A DNA stretch of 5,691 nt, from positions 1-5,691 of the forward strand of contig DIDD01000138.1 in NCBI GenBank assembly GCA_002417965.1, written 5' to 3'. The translations under genes and the position numbers were made by a program. This stretch comes from Veillonellaceae bacterium UBA5809. GTDB lineage: Bacteria; Bacillota; Negativicutes; Veillonellales; Dialisteraceae. Shown here one piece after another: positions 1 through 4,986 of the stretch. Under the pieces are notes generated by a model. That model saw only the letters and a list, made by a program, of their open reading frames with translations. It was not told the DNA's origin and made no database searches. Position 1 is the first letter of the stretch, and each line of letters starts with the position of its first letter.

Positions 1-1032
1 CTCTTATATTTGGGAATTGCCAAGAAATATGAGCCGTTCCTGTTGACGGGCATCGGTTTTGCCTGCGTCGTGGCCAATGTGCCGGGATCAGGGCTGACAG
101 AACCGGGCGGACTGTTTCACTATGCCTATCAGGGTGTGGAACTGCTGATCCTTCCGCCGTTGATTTTCCTGGGTGTAGGCGCTATGACGGATTTCGGACC
201 TATGATTGCCAATCCGTCCCTGGTTATTCTGGGCGCGGCAGCCCATTTGGGCATCTTTGTGGCGCTGATCGGTGCCAAAGCGCTGGGATTTTCTCTGGCG
301 GAAGCCAGTGCCATCGGCATTATCGGCGGCGCTGACGGACCTATGGCCATTTACACGACAGTCAAACTGGCTCCTCATCTGCTTCCGCAGATTTCCGTGG
401 CAGCCTATTCGTATATGGCTCTTATGCCGTTGATTCAGCCGCCGGTTATGAGACTGCTGACAACGAAAAAAGAGCGTCAGATTATTATGAAACAGCCGAG
501 ATATGTATCCCGTCTTGAAAAGATTGTATTCCCGGTGGTCATTGCGATTATTGTGAATATTTTCCTGCCTCCTGTAGCACCGCTGATTACCATGCTGATG
601 CTGGGGAACCTGATCCGTGAATGTCTGGTTGTGGACCGTATGGCAGAAACGGTATCGAATCATCTGCTGAATGTCATTACCCTGATTCTGACAGTAGCCA
701 TTGGTTCAACCATGAATGCAAAGACATTCCTGGTGCCGGAAACGCTGCTGATCATTATTCTGGGACTGGTTGCATTTATGGGAGGCACAGCATCCGGCGT
801 AGTGGCAGCCCGTATTATGAATAAAATCAGCGGAGGGAAGATTAATCCACTGATTGGTTCAGCGGGAATTGCATCGGTGCCGATTGCGGCCCGTGTGTCG
901 CACATGGTGGGACGCCAGGAGAACCCGGGCAACTTCCTGATCATGCATGCGATGGGACCGAACCTGGCAGGCGTATTTGGAACAGCCATTTCAGGCGGTA
1001 TTATTATGGCACTGGTTCAGGGAGGACCTTGA
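1..1032 (+). CDS. Sodium-translocating decarboxylase beta subunit (OadB/MmdB/GcdB family), 5'-truncated by window edge
   Basis: The reading frame is open from base 1 to the TGA at 1030-1032 (343 codons). Family members of about 375 residues suggest that roughly 30 N-terminal residues lie outside the window. The protein is a polytopic membrane protein. It carries the family hallmarks GGADGP (visible residues 109-114, with the conserved Asp at 112), the run GTASG near 262-266, and the C-terminal block beginning NPLIGSAG (about 282-289) and continuing through PIAARVS and HAMGPNLAG. In the family this subunit couples decarboxylation of a biotin-bound carboxyl group to Na+ export across the inner membrane, working with alpha, gamma/delta and biotin-carrier subunits. 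None of those partners is visible here, so the substrate (oxaloacetate, methylmalonyl-CoA or glutaconyl-CoA) cannot be decided. A terminator follows, so this is probably the last gene of its operon. The family call is very secure; the exact enzyme is open. Confidence 0.95.
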   Translation, partial: LLYLGIAKKYEPFLLTGIGFACVVANVPGSGLTEPGGLFHYAYQGVELLILPPLIFLGVGAMTDFGPMIANPSLVILGAAAHLGIFVALIGAKALGFSLAEASAIGIIGGADGPMAIYTTVKLAPHLLPQISVAAYSYMALMPLIQPPVMRLLTTKKERQIIMKQPRYVSRLEKIVFPVVIAIIVNIFLPPVAPLITMLMLGNLIRECLVVDRMAETVSNHLLNVITLILTVAIGSTMNAKTFLVPETLLIIILGLVAFMGGTASGVVAARIMNKISGGKINPLIGSAGIASVPIAARVSHMVGRQENPGNFLIMHAMGPNLAGVFGTAISGGIIMALVQGGP

Positions 1033-1075
1033 TCCGGCAGAGCGATACGTGCTTTTCGGCAAAAAACTCTATCAT

Positions 1076-1122
1076 AAAACCCCTTGGAGAAGTTTCTGTA
1101 AGAAAACTCTCCAAGGGGTTTT
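1076..1122. terminator. Bidirectional Rho-independent terminator between convergent genes
   Basis: A perfect 15-bp inverted repeat pairs AAAACCCCTTGGAGA (1076-1090) with TCTCCAAGGGGTTTT (1108-1122). Four further pairs (1092-1095 with 1104-1107) extend it after a bulged A at 1091, leaving an 8-base loop. The stem ends in GGGGTTTTAT on both strands, so it can stop the decarboxylase transcript reading right and the hsp20 transcript reading left. It sits between two convergent stop codons (1032 and 1130), which fits a shared terminator. Confidence 0.92.
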
Positions 1123-1129
1123 ATGGTGA

Positions 1130-1558
1130 TTATTTAATTTCTATACGTCCTGTATCTGCCGGGGCGGATTTGGTTTCTTTCGGAAGACTGATTGTCAGTA
1201 TGCCGTCTTTTAAATCGGCCCTGATAGCCTCTTTTTTAATACCGTCTACAATAAATTGGCGTTTAAAAGAAGAAGTACCCCTTTCTCTGCAGATAAACTG
1301 GCGGTCTTTTTCTTTTGTTTCTTTTGATTCGTTCCTGAGGGCTTCTATTGTTAATACACGGTCCTGATAAGTAACGGTGATTTGATCTTTCGAAAATCCC
1401 GGCATATCAGCTGTGACTTCATAATGGTCTTTCTTATCTTCAATATCAACTTTAGGGAATTTAAAAGAATTCGGGAATTCACCGAATCCGTCAAAGAAAT
1501 GATCCAATGCATTGTCATTAAAAAATCCGCTCGAAAACATAGGTAATAAACTACGCAT
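1130..1558 (-). CDS. Hsp20/alpha-crystallin family small heat-shock protein
   Basis: This encodes a 142-residue cytoplasmic small heat-shock protein. The family binds unfolding proteins without ATP and holds them for DnaK/ClpB refolding. The N-terminal arm is short and rich in Phe (residues 1-35). The alpha-crystallin domain spans about 36-127, with the ADMPGF segment near 50-55 and the signature A-x-L-x-D-G-I-L-T at 114-122. The tail ends with the I-x-I motif (I139-E-I141), which packs against a neighbouring subunit in sHSP oligomers. The ATG at 1556-1558 is chosen because GAAGGGAG lies 8 bases upstream. In-frame alternatives are a TTG at 1588 and an ATG at 1574-1576; the latter overlaps the ribosome binding site. 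The length is usual for bacterial Hsp20. It is a single-gene unit under a CIRCE operator and ends at the bidirectional hairpin. Confidence 0.95.
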   Translation of the reverse strand: MRSLLPMFSSGFFNDNALDHFFDGFGEFPNSFKFPKVDIEDKKDHYEVTADMPGFSKDQITVTYQDRVLTIEALRNESKETKEKDRQFICRERGTSSFKRQFIVDGIKKEAIRADLKDGILTISLPKETKSAPADTGRIEIK

Positions 1559-1566
1559 ACAGAAGA

Positions 1567-1574
1567 CTCCCTTC
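1567..1574 (-). promoter_or_regulatory. Ribosome binding site deciding the hsp20 start
   Basis: GAAGGGAG on the minus strand ends 8 bases before the ATG at 1558. This supports the 142-residue protein over versions starting at TTG 1588 or ATG 1576. It can also pair with UUCCUUU of the leader (complement of 1596-1602), a segment normally locked in the leader hairpin. Confidence 0.8.
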
Positions 1575-1593
1575 ATCCATAAACTCAATTTCT

Positions 1594-1631
1594 GTAAAGG
1601 AACCCGGAATATTGGTTCCGGTTCACCTTAC
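1594..1631 (-). promoter_or_regulatory. 5'-terminal stem-loop in the hsp20 mRNA leader
   Basis: On the minus strand the 16-base arm GTAAGGTGAACCGGAA (1631-1616) folds onto TTCCGGGTTCCTTTAC (1609-1594). This gives 15 pairs with one bulge on each side and the six-base loop CCAATA. The predicted transcription start, about seven bases after the -10, is near 1631, so the hairpin would form at the very 5' end of the message. The ribosome binding site lies outside it. The pairing is seen directly. A role as an mRNA stabiliser, or as a switch keeping the ribosome binding site free, is inference. Confidence 0.6.
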
Positions 1632-1637
1632 AAAATC

Positions 1638-1666
1638 ATCATACAACTTATTAGCACTCATGTCAA
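1638..1666 (-). promoter_or_regulatory. Sigma-A/sigma-70 promoter of hsp20
   Basis: On the minus strand there is a consensus -35 TTGACA (complement of 1661-1666), a 17-base spacer and a -10 TATGAT (complement of 1638-1643, one mismatch to TATAAT). The -35 lies inside the nine-base CIRCE spacer, and the downstream CIRCE arm occupies the promoter spacer. Repressor binding should therefore block RNA polymerase. The predicted start of about 1631 gives a leader of roughly 73 bases. Confidence 0.92.
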
Positions 1667-1677
1667 TAGAGTGCTGA
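1651..1677. promoter_or_regulatory. CIRCE operator (HrcA binding site)
   Basis: TTAGCACTC (1651-1659), nine spacer bases, then GAGTGCTGA (1669-1677) match the CIRCE consensus TTAGCACTC-N9-GAGTGCTAA with a single change (G for A at 1676). HrcA represses from this element in Firmicutes and many other bacteria, and is itself maintained by GroEL. Its overlap with the -35 and spacer of the hsp20 promoter makes it a direct operator. The hrcA gene is not in the window. Confidence 0.95.
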
Positions 1678-1706
1678 TAAGTTGTATGATGATTTCCTTT
1701 CTCTAT

Positions 1707-1732
1707 AAAAAAACTGCCCGTAAAGGGCAGTT
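1707..1732 (-). terminator. Rho-independent terminator of the small exported-protein gene
   Basis: On the minus strand AACTGCCC, loop TTTAC, GGGCAGTT form an 8-bp GC-rich stem (1712-1732) that runs into a seven-T tract (1707-1713). It begins 14 bases after the TGA at 1747-1749 and ends just before the CIRCE palindrome, so it insulates hsp20 from the upstream gene. Confidence 0.9.
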
Positions 1733-1746
1733 CAATCATTTGAATA

Positions 1747-2184
1747 TCAGAGTTCAGAAAAAGGAATGTGGTAAATCTGGCTGAACAGAAGATCTGCAAT
1801 TTTAAATGAATCATTCCCCGGAGTCAAGGGCAGCTTCATATCCAGACTGATTGGTGATTCAATTTCTGTGACGTTTCCGTCTTCATCACAGAGGAAAGAA
1901 TGGACAGTTTTGACAGATACAGTACCCGCATCAGAATCGTAATAATAACGTTCTGTGCTGCGTGTAATTAATCCGGTGGATTGATCGTGATAAATAATAT
2001 CAGCCTGAATAATATAGAAAGGCGGATAATATGTGGCAGACACAACAGAAGCCGTATCTATATATGTCTGAAGCGATTTGGAGGCTGACATCGCCAGGTA
2101 CTGCGCGGAATTGTCATAAAAGGCAGCCGAAGCGGGAAAGACAGAAATCCAAAGAAAGAACAGACAGATGATCCATTTTCTCAT
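1747..2184 (-). CDS. Small exported protein of unknown function
   Basis: This encodes a 145-residue protein. The N-terminus is a clear signal peptide: M-R-K, a hydrophobic stretch IICLFFLWISVF (5-16), then PASA with likely cleavage after Ala20. The mature part of about 125 residues has no membrane segment. It is rich in Tyr, Ser and Asp, with YIDTASVVSATYYPP (41-55), a YYY run (80-82), a single Cys at 99 in FLCDEDGN, and alternating polar/apolar stretches suggesting beta strands. I recall similar Tyr-Ile-Asp/Pro-Pro patterns in unannotated exported proteins of Negativicutes, but I cannot name a family. The ATG at 2184 is preferred over the TTG at 2190 because GGAGGTGA lies six bases before the ATG, whereas the TTG directly abuts it. 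The gene has its own promoter and terminator, so it appears monocistronic. It probably acts in the periplasm or envelope; its function is unknown. Confidence 0.85.
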   Translation of the reverse strand: MRKWIICLFFLWISVFPASAAFYDNSAQYLAMSASKSLQTYIDTASVVSATYYPPFYIIQADIIYHDQSTGLITRSTERYYYDSDAGTVSVKTVHSFLCDEDGNVTEIESPISLDMKLPLTPGNDSFKIADLLFSQIYHIPFSEL

Positions 2185-2190
2185 AGTCAA

Positions 2191-2198
2191 TCACCTCC
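2191..2198 (-). promoter_or_regulatory. Ribosome binding site deciding the start of the exported-protein gene
   Basis: GGAGGTGA on the minus strand is a near-perfect anti-16S match ending six bases before the ATG at 2184. The in-frame TTG at 2190 directly follows it and is too close to serve as the start. Confidence 0.88.
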
Positions 2199-2238
2199 AT
2201 AAAATTTTTTATTTACAGGAGATCATCATTTTTCTTTT

Positions 2239-2266
2239 ATCATAGCATGATGAATGGATAAATCAA
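2239..2266 (-). promoter_or_regulatory. Probable sigma-A promoter of the exported-protein gene
   Basis: Minus-strand -10 TATGAT (complement of 2239-2244) and -35 TTGATT (complement of 2261-2266; four of six consensus bases) are separated by 16 bases. Both lie between the dehydrogenase stop and the ribosome binding site at 2191-2198, giving a leader of about 48 bases. No operator-like repeat is evident. Confidence 0.6.
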
Positions 2267-2315
2267 AGAATTGTTCCTATATATGCCCGGAAAAACTGCA
2301 TGAGGCGGCTCACTT

Positions 2316-3392
2316 TTAGCAATTCTGACAGGTCTTACCGTATGTTTCCAGATCCATGATGGCCTGACGGACCATATCTTTGGTTACGGGGTAGGGAGTT
2401 TTGCGGAGATCCGGCTTTGAAAGAGCCATATCCAGATATTCTTCGATAGGTCCCTTGTCCATTTCAATATCAGCCAGAGAAGAGGGGAGCCCCAGTTTTC
2501 GGCAGAAGGAGAAGACACGGTTTCTTTCTTCAAGCTGTCCGTCCATAGTAAGAAGTACAAGTACGCCATAGCAGACTACGGCGCCGTGAAGGTGAAGGCG
2601 CGCATGGGGAATTCCCACGTGGCTGTTGTATAATGCATGGGCCAGACTCGAATTATAATCTTCGGGAATGCAATTGGATATCAGACCGGTACTGATAATA
2701 ATATTCTGAATAACTCTTTCCGCAGCTTCTGTTGCTTTCTGCTGCTTTATATCATGGAAGGCCTGTTCTCCATACTGCAGAAGTCCTTCAGAACAGGAGG
2801 CAGCCAGCTCTGTACCCAGACTGCATACATAGTCAGTGGCATCATTTCTGGCAGAGAAGGTGACTTCATACTGTTTTGACAGGGCGTCGCCGATTCCCGC
2901 CCAGAAATATTCAGAAGGAGCTTCAGCAATAATGCGGGTATTTATAAAGCAGTGATACGGAGGCCGTGAACGGTACCAGACCCCGCGGAAGGAATGATCC
3001 TCATGATACATGGCACAGACGGCTGTGACAGGAGCACAGTTGGAAGCCAGTGTAGGGAAAGTAAAGAGGGCTTTTTTTAATTTTTCTGCAGTGCATTTTA
3101 CGGTATCAACAGCACGTCCTCCGCCTACAGCAAAAATCATATCCGCTTTTTCTACTTCCGGGCAGCTGAGAAGTTTGTCTGCATTTTCAAAAGTGGCATC
3201 GCCGCCGTACCACAAAGAGTCCGTGAAGGTGATGGAGTTTTTAACGGCACTGATAATGCTTTTCTCCGCTTTTTCAAGTGCGGTACGGCCTCCGATTATA
3301 ACGGCAGAGGAGCCAAAATCGCTGCATATGGAAGGGATTGATGCATAGGCATCTTCGCCGATGGTATAGCTGGGGAAAAAGATGTTTTTCAT
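2316..3392 (-). CDS. Iron-containing alcohol dehydrogenase / glycerol dehydrogenase-like oxidoreductase
   Basis: This encodes a 358-residue cytoplasmic enzyme of usual length for the GldA branch of the group III metal-dependent alcohol dehydrogenases. The N-terminal half is the NAD(P)-binding region, with AVGGGRAVDTVK at 88-99. The C-terminal half carries the metal site: D169 in GIGDA, H252 in AHAL and H269 in LHLHGA. The spacing of D169 to H252 (83 residues) equals that of the zinc ligands D173 and H256 recalled for Geobacillus glycerol dehydrogenase. The segment PTLASNCAP (113-121) reads N-C where true glycerol dehydrogenases usually have T-D. This points towards YbdH/HcxA-like hydroxycarboxylate dehydrogenases or an unassigned oxidoreductase, so no gene symbol is given. 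The ATG at 3392 follows AGAGGAGA at 3403-3410. No strong terminator separates it from the radical SAM gene upstream, so co-transcription is possible. Family secure; substrate unknown. Confidence 0.93.
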   Translation of the reverse strand: MKNIFFPSYTIGEDAYASIPSICSDFGSSAVIIGGRTALEKAEKSIISAVKNSITFTDSLWYGGDATFENADKLLSCPEVEKADMIFAVGGGRAVDTVKCTAEKLKKALFTFPTLASNCAPVTAVCAMYHEDHSFRGVWYRSRPPYHCFINTRIIAEAPSEYFWAGIGDALSKQYEVTFSARNDATDYVCSLGTELAASCSEGLLQYGEQAFHDIKQQKATEAAERVIQNIIISTGLISNCIPEDYNSSLAHALYNSHVGIPHARLHLHGAVVCYGVLVLLTMDGQLEERNRVFSFCRKLGLPSSLADIEMDKGPIEEYLDMALSKPDLRKTPYPVTKDMVRQAIMDLETYGKTCQNC

Positions 3393-3460
3393 GGATTCAG
3401 TTTCTCCTCTGTTCTTCTGCTGTAGCAGAGCGCAATAACGATCAAAATAATACTAACTGC

Positions 3461-3469
3461 AGTATAACA
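3461..3469 (-). promoter_or_regulatory. Possible extended -10 promoter of the dehydrogenase gene
   Basis: Minus-strand TGTTATACT (complement of 3461-3469) matches the extended -10 form TGnTATAAT with one mismatch. No good -35 is visible 17 bases upstream. It would give a leader of about 60 bases before the ATG at 3392. The surrounding 136-base gap (3393-3528) is AT-rich and holds no other clear signal. Confidence 0.45.
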
Positions 3470-3528
3470 TAATATTACTTTATATGTATATGGAGCGGAA
3501 TAAACAGATAATTTATATCTATTCAGAG

Positions 3529-4419
3529 TCACAGTCCAGTGCCGTCAAAGACAGGGATAAATGATGTATCGGCGGCGCCGGGTTGTTGAATGAATCCGTC
3601 TTCAATGGAACTTGATTCCAGATAGCTTTCGGCCTGCTGATACTCGTCTTCCGTGAGGGTACGGTTGATTTCAGGATATTGGGAGGCACATCCCATGGGA
3701 ATATATTGTCTCATGAGGCTGAACATGACCTGGCCCGGAAGAAAGGTGTCAGAAATATAGTCGATGACATTCTTGGTATTGGCCCACTGGCCTGGTAAAA
3801 TCAGGTGGCGGATCAGAACGCCTTTTTTCATAAGGCCGTCACTGTCCAGTTCGTAGGGACCGGTCTGACGGTACATTTCTTCTATGGCACGGCAGGCGGT
3901 ATCGAAATAATTGGGAGCCTGGCTGTAGCGTACAGCACAATATTCCTGTCCGTATTTAAGATCCGGAAGCCAGATCTGTATTTTTTTCTTAAGGAAACGG
4001 ATAGTATGAACGCTTTCATAGCCTCCGCAGTTGTATACAACGGGTACAGAGAGAGGTGTCCGGAGACTTTCATAGACAGCATGTGAAAAATGAGTGGGGG
4101 TGACCAGATCAATATTATGGGCCCCCTGCCTGATCAGGTTTTCATAAAGAGAACGGAGATGGGGAATGGAAATTTCGGTACCTTGGCGCTGTACTGAAAT
4201 TTCATAATTCTGACAATAGACGCAGTGCATGTTGCAGCCTGCAAAAAAAACAGTTCCCGCACCGCGGGTACCGCTGATGCAGGGCTCTTCCCAATGATGA
4301 AGGGCAGCTCTGGATACAATGGGAAGAAGTCCGCACCGGCAGAATCCATCTGTCCGTTCCTGTACAGAAGAAGGGCGGACGGTTTTACAGCAGCGGGGAC
4401 ATAAGTTGCATAGAATCAT
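3529..4419 (-). CDS. PflX-like radical SAM protein (pyruvate formate-lyase activating enzyme-like)
   Basis: This encodes a 296-residue cytoplasmic radical SAM enzyme. The [4Fe-4S]/SAM motif C-x3-C-x2-C is C62, C66 and C69 in GCNMHCVYCQN. It is followed by typical barrel motifs: LVTPTHF (105-111), NCGGYES (130-136, a glycine-rich SAM contact), DLKYG (153-157), RHLILPG (204-210) and SLMRQYIP (234-241). The N-terminus has the Cys-rich segment CNLCPRCC (4-11) plus C27 and C29, which resembles the CxxCPRxC start of the PflX/COG1313 group. That group is annotated by similarity to PflA, but its true substrate is not established, and no pyruvate formate-lyase gene is nearby. The ATG at 4419 is chosen because GAGG lies eight bases upstream and the family motif begins at residue 4. 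Extending to TTG 4527 adds 36 unrelated-looking residues and would overlap the divergent promoter. Confidence 0.92.
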   Translation of the reverse strand: MILCNLCPRCCKTVRPSSVQERTDGFCRCGLLPIVSRAALHHWEEPCISGTRGAGTVFFAGCNMHCVYCQNYEISVQRQGTEISIPHLRSLYENLIRQGAHNIDLVTPTHFSHAVYESLRTPLSVPVVYNCGGYESVHTIRFLKKKIQIWLPDLKYGQEYCAVRYSQAPNYFDTACRAIEEMYRQTGPYELDSDGLMKKGVLIRHLILPGQWANTKNVIDYISDTFLPGQVMFSLMRQYIPMGCASQYPEINRTLTEDEYQQAESYLESSSIEDGFIQQPGAADTSFIPVFDGTGL

Positions 4420-4427
4420 GAAAAATA

Positions 4428-4431
4428 CCTC
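4428..4431 (-). promoter_or_regulatory. Ribosome binding site deciding the radical SAM gene start
   Basis: GAGG on the minus strand lies eight bases before the ATG at 4417-4419. It is the only ribosome-binding sequence near the point where family homology begins. No convincing promoter for this gene could be picked out in 4432-4527: TATAAC at 4434-4439 would start transcription inside the ribosome binding site. Confidence 0.65.
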
Positions 4432-4527
4432 GGTTATACAATAAACGGAATGCAGGAAAAGACTTTCCCTGAACGAAATAAGATAGAATTTTTTATGAGA
4501 ATCCCTATAAAAAGAGGAGAGAATCAA

Positions 4528-4536
4528 TGCTATAAT
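4528..4536 (+). promoter_or_regulatory. Extended -10 promoter of the two-gene envelope operon
   Basis: TGCTATAAT is a perfect extended -10 (TGn plus TATAAT at 4531-4536). The -35 position (about 4508-4513, TAAAAA) is poor, as is common for this class. Transcription would start near 4543, giving a short leader of about 24 bases that includes AGAGGAG at 4554-4560, six bases before the ATG at 4567. Confidence 0.75.
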
Positions 4537-4566
4537 GAAAATAAATGAAGCAGAGAGGAGAATTAT

Positions 4567-4971
4567 ATGAAAATGTATAAAAAGTGTCTGGCAGTATTAC
4601 TGATTGCATGTTGTGCGGCATTGCCTGCAGCAGGGGCTGATACCGGGGAAACGGAACCGGCCGGTGGGAATGCACAGGAAGAGCGGACTGCAGATCCGTC
4701 TTTAACCAATCAGATAGAACCTTACCCTGCTGCTGAAAAGCTTCTTCCGCCTCTTCCGGCGCCGCCTTCTTCCGGACAGGATGTGAAAGCTTTTCTTTCT
4801 TATGGAAAGGCTGTTCAGGCTTATGTAGAGGCTGCGCAGAAATATATAGACGGAGCGACTAATGATGCCAATGCCATTATACAACAGAGAAATCAGGCCG
4901 TCCAAAATGCAAACCGTGCAGTGAATGAGTATAACCAGTTTTTAGATGCACAGGCAAAGAAAAAATCATGA
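4567..4971 (+). CDS. Small exported protein with proline-rich region and helical tail, function unknown
   Basis: This encodes a 134-residue protein that I do not recognise. The N-terminus M-K-M-Y-K-K with a hydrophobic stretch (8-22) is an export signal. Two readings are possible: a lipobox L-I-A-C with lipidated Cys15, or signal peptidase I cleavage after A-G-A (22-24). The next part is acidic and low-complexity (25-50). A proline-rich linker follows, with EPYPAAEKLLPPLPAPP at 51-67. A long Ala/Gln/Asn-rich amphipathic helix covers about 72-130 (VQAYVEAAQKYI, then QQRNQAVQNANRAVNEYNQF) and could form a coiled coil. The tail is K-K-K-S. The layout suggests an envelope protein with a spacer and an oligomerising or binding helix. 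It is first in an operon, 15 bases before the TonB_C-domain gene, so the two products may work together. AGAGGAG sits six bases before the ATG. Confidence 0.85.
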   Translation: MKMYKKCLAVLLIACCAALPAAGADTGETEPAGGNAQEERTADPSLTNQIEPYPAAEKLLPPLPAPPSSGQDVKAFLSYGKAVQAYVEAAQKYIDGATNDANAIIQQRNQAVQNANRAVNEYNQFLDAQAKKKS

Positions 4972-4986
4972 GGGGAGAGAATAAAT

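Larger units (their letters stand above)
1633..1695. repeat. 27-bp-arm inverted repeat extending the CIRCE element
   Basis: The dyad symmetry of CIRCE continues 18 bases outward on each side. Arm 1633-1659 and arm 1669-1695 are reverse complements over 27 positions with one mismatch (1652 against 1676), around the nine-base spacer. The symmetry breaks at 1632/1696. The outer part covers the -10 of the hsp20 promoter and its mirror image. Canonical CIRCE is only 9-9-9, so the extension is extra structure. It lies just upstream of the predicted transcription start, so it should act as DNA, except in read-through transcripts. Confidence 0.93.

Noticed and set aside
10..12. TTG as start codon of the decarboxylase subunit
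   Set aside because: The frame is open through base 1 and family members begin about 30 residues earlier, so the gene enters from outside the window.
88..663. Long minus-strand open frame opposite the decarboxylase gene
   Set aside because: The product is low-complexity and His/Arg/Gln-rich, as expected of antisense to a membrane protein, and the plus frame has clear conserved motifs.
1029..1367. Plus-strand open frame overlapping the terminator and hsp20
   Set aside because: It begins at the decarboxylase stop, runs through a strong terminator hairpin and lies antisense to the conserved Hsp20 domain.
1559..1588. N-terminal extension of Hsp20 to TTG 1588 or ATG 1576
   Set aside because: The ribosome binding site GAAGGGAG at 1567-1574 lies inside this stretch and is ideally placed for ATG 1558.
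1623..1814. 63-residue minus-strand open frame
   Set aside because: It crosses the terminator, the CIRCE palindrome and the hsp20 promoter and overlaps the exported-protein gene in another frame; the regulatory sites explain this DNA.
2291..2315. Terminator for the dehydrogenase gene
   Set aside because: Only a four-pair TGAG/CTCA stem precedes a T5 run on the minus strand, too weak to claim.
3498..3526. AT-rich hairpin after the radical SAM gene
   Set aside because: The stem is short and almost all A/T with no T tract, so it does not qualify as an intrinsic terminator.
4420..4527. 36-residue extension of the radical SAM protein to TTG 4527
   Set aside because: There is no ribosome binding site for it, the family's CxxCPR start begins just after ATG 4419, and the extension would run up to the divergent promoter.
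4527..4535. Minimal open frame ATG-CTA-TAA behind a purine-rich AGAGGAGA
   Set aside because: It coincides with the extended -10 promoter, upstream of the predicted transcription start, so it would not be transcribed from that promoter.
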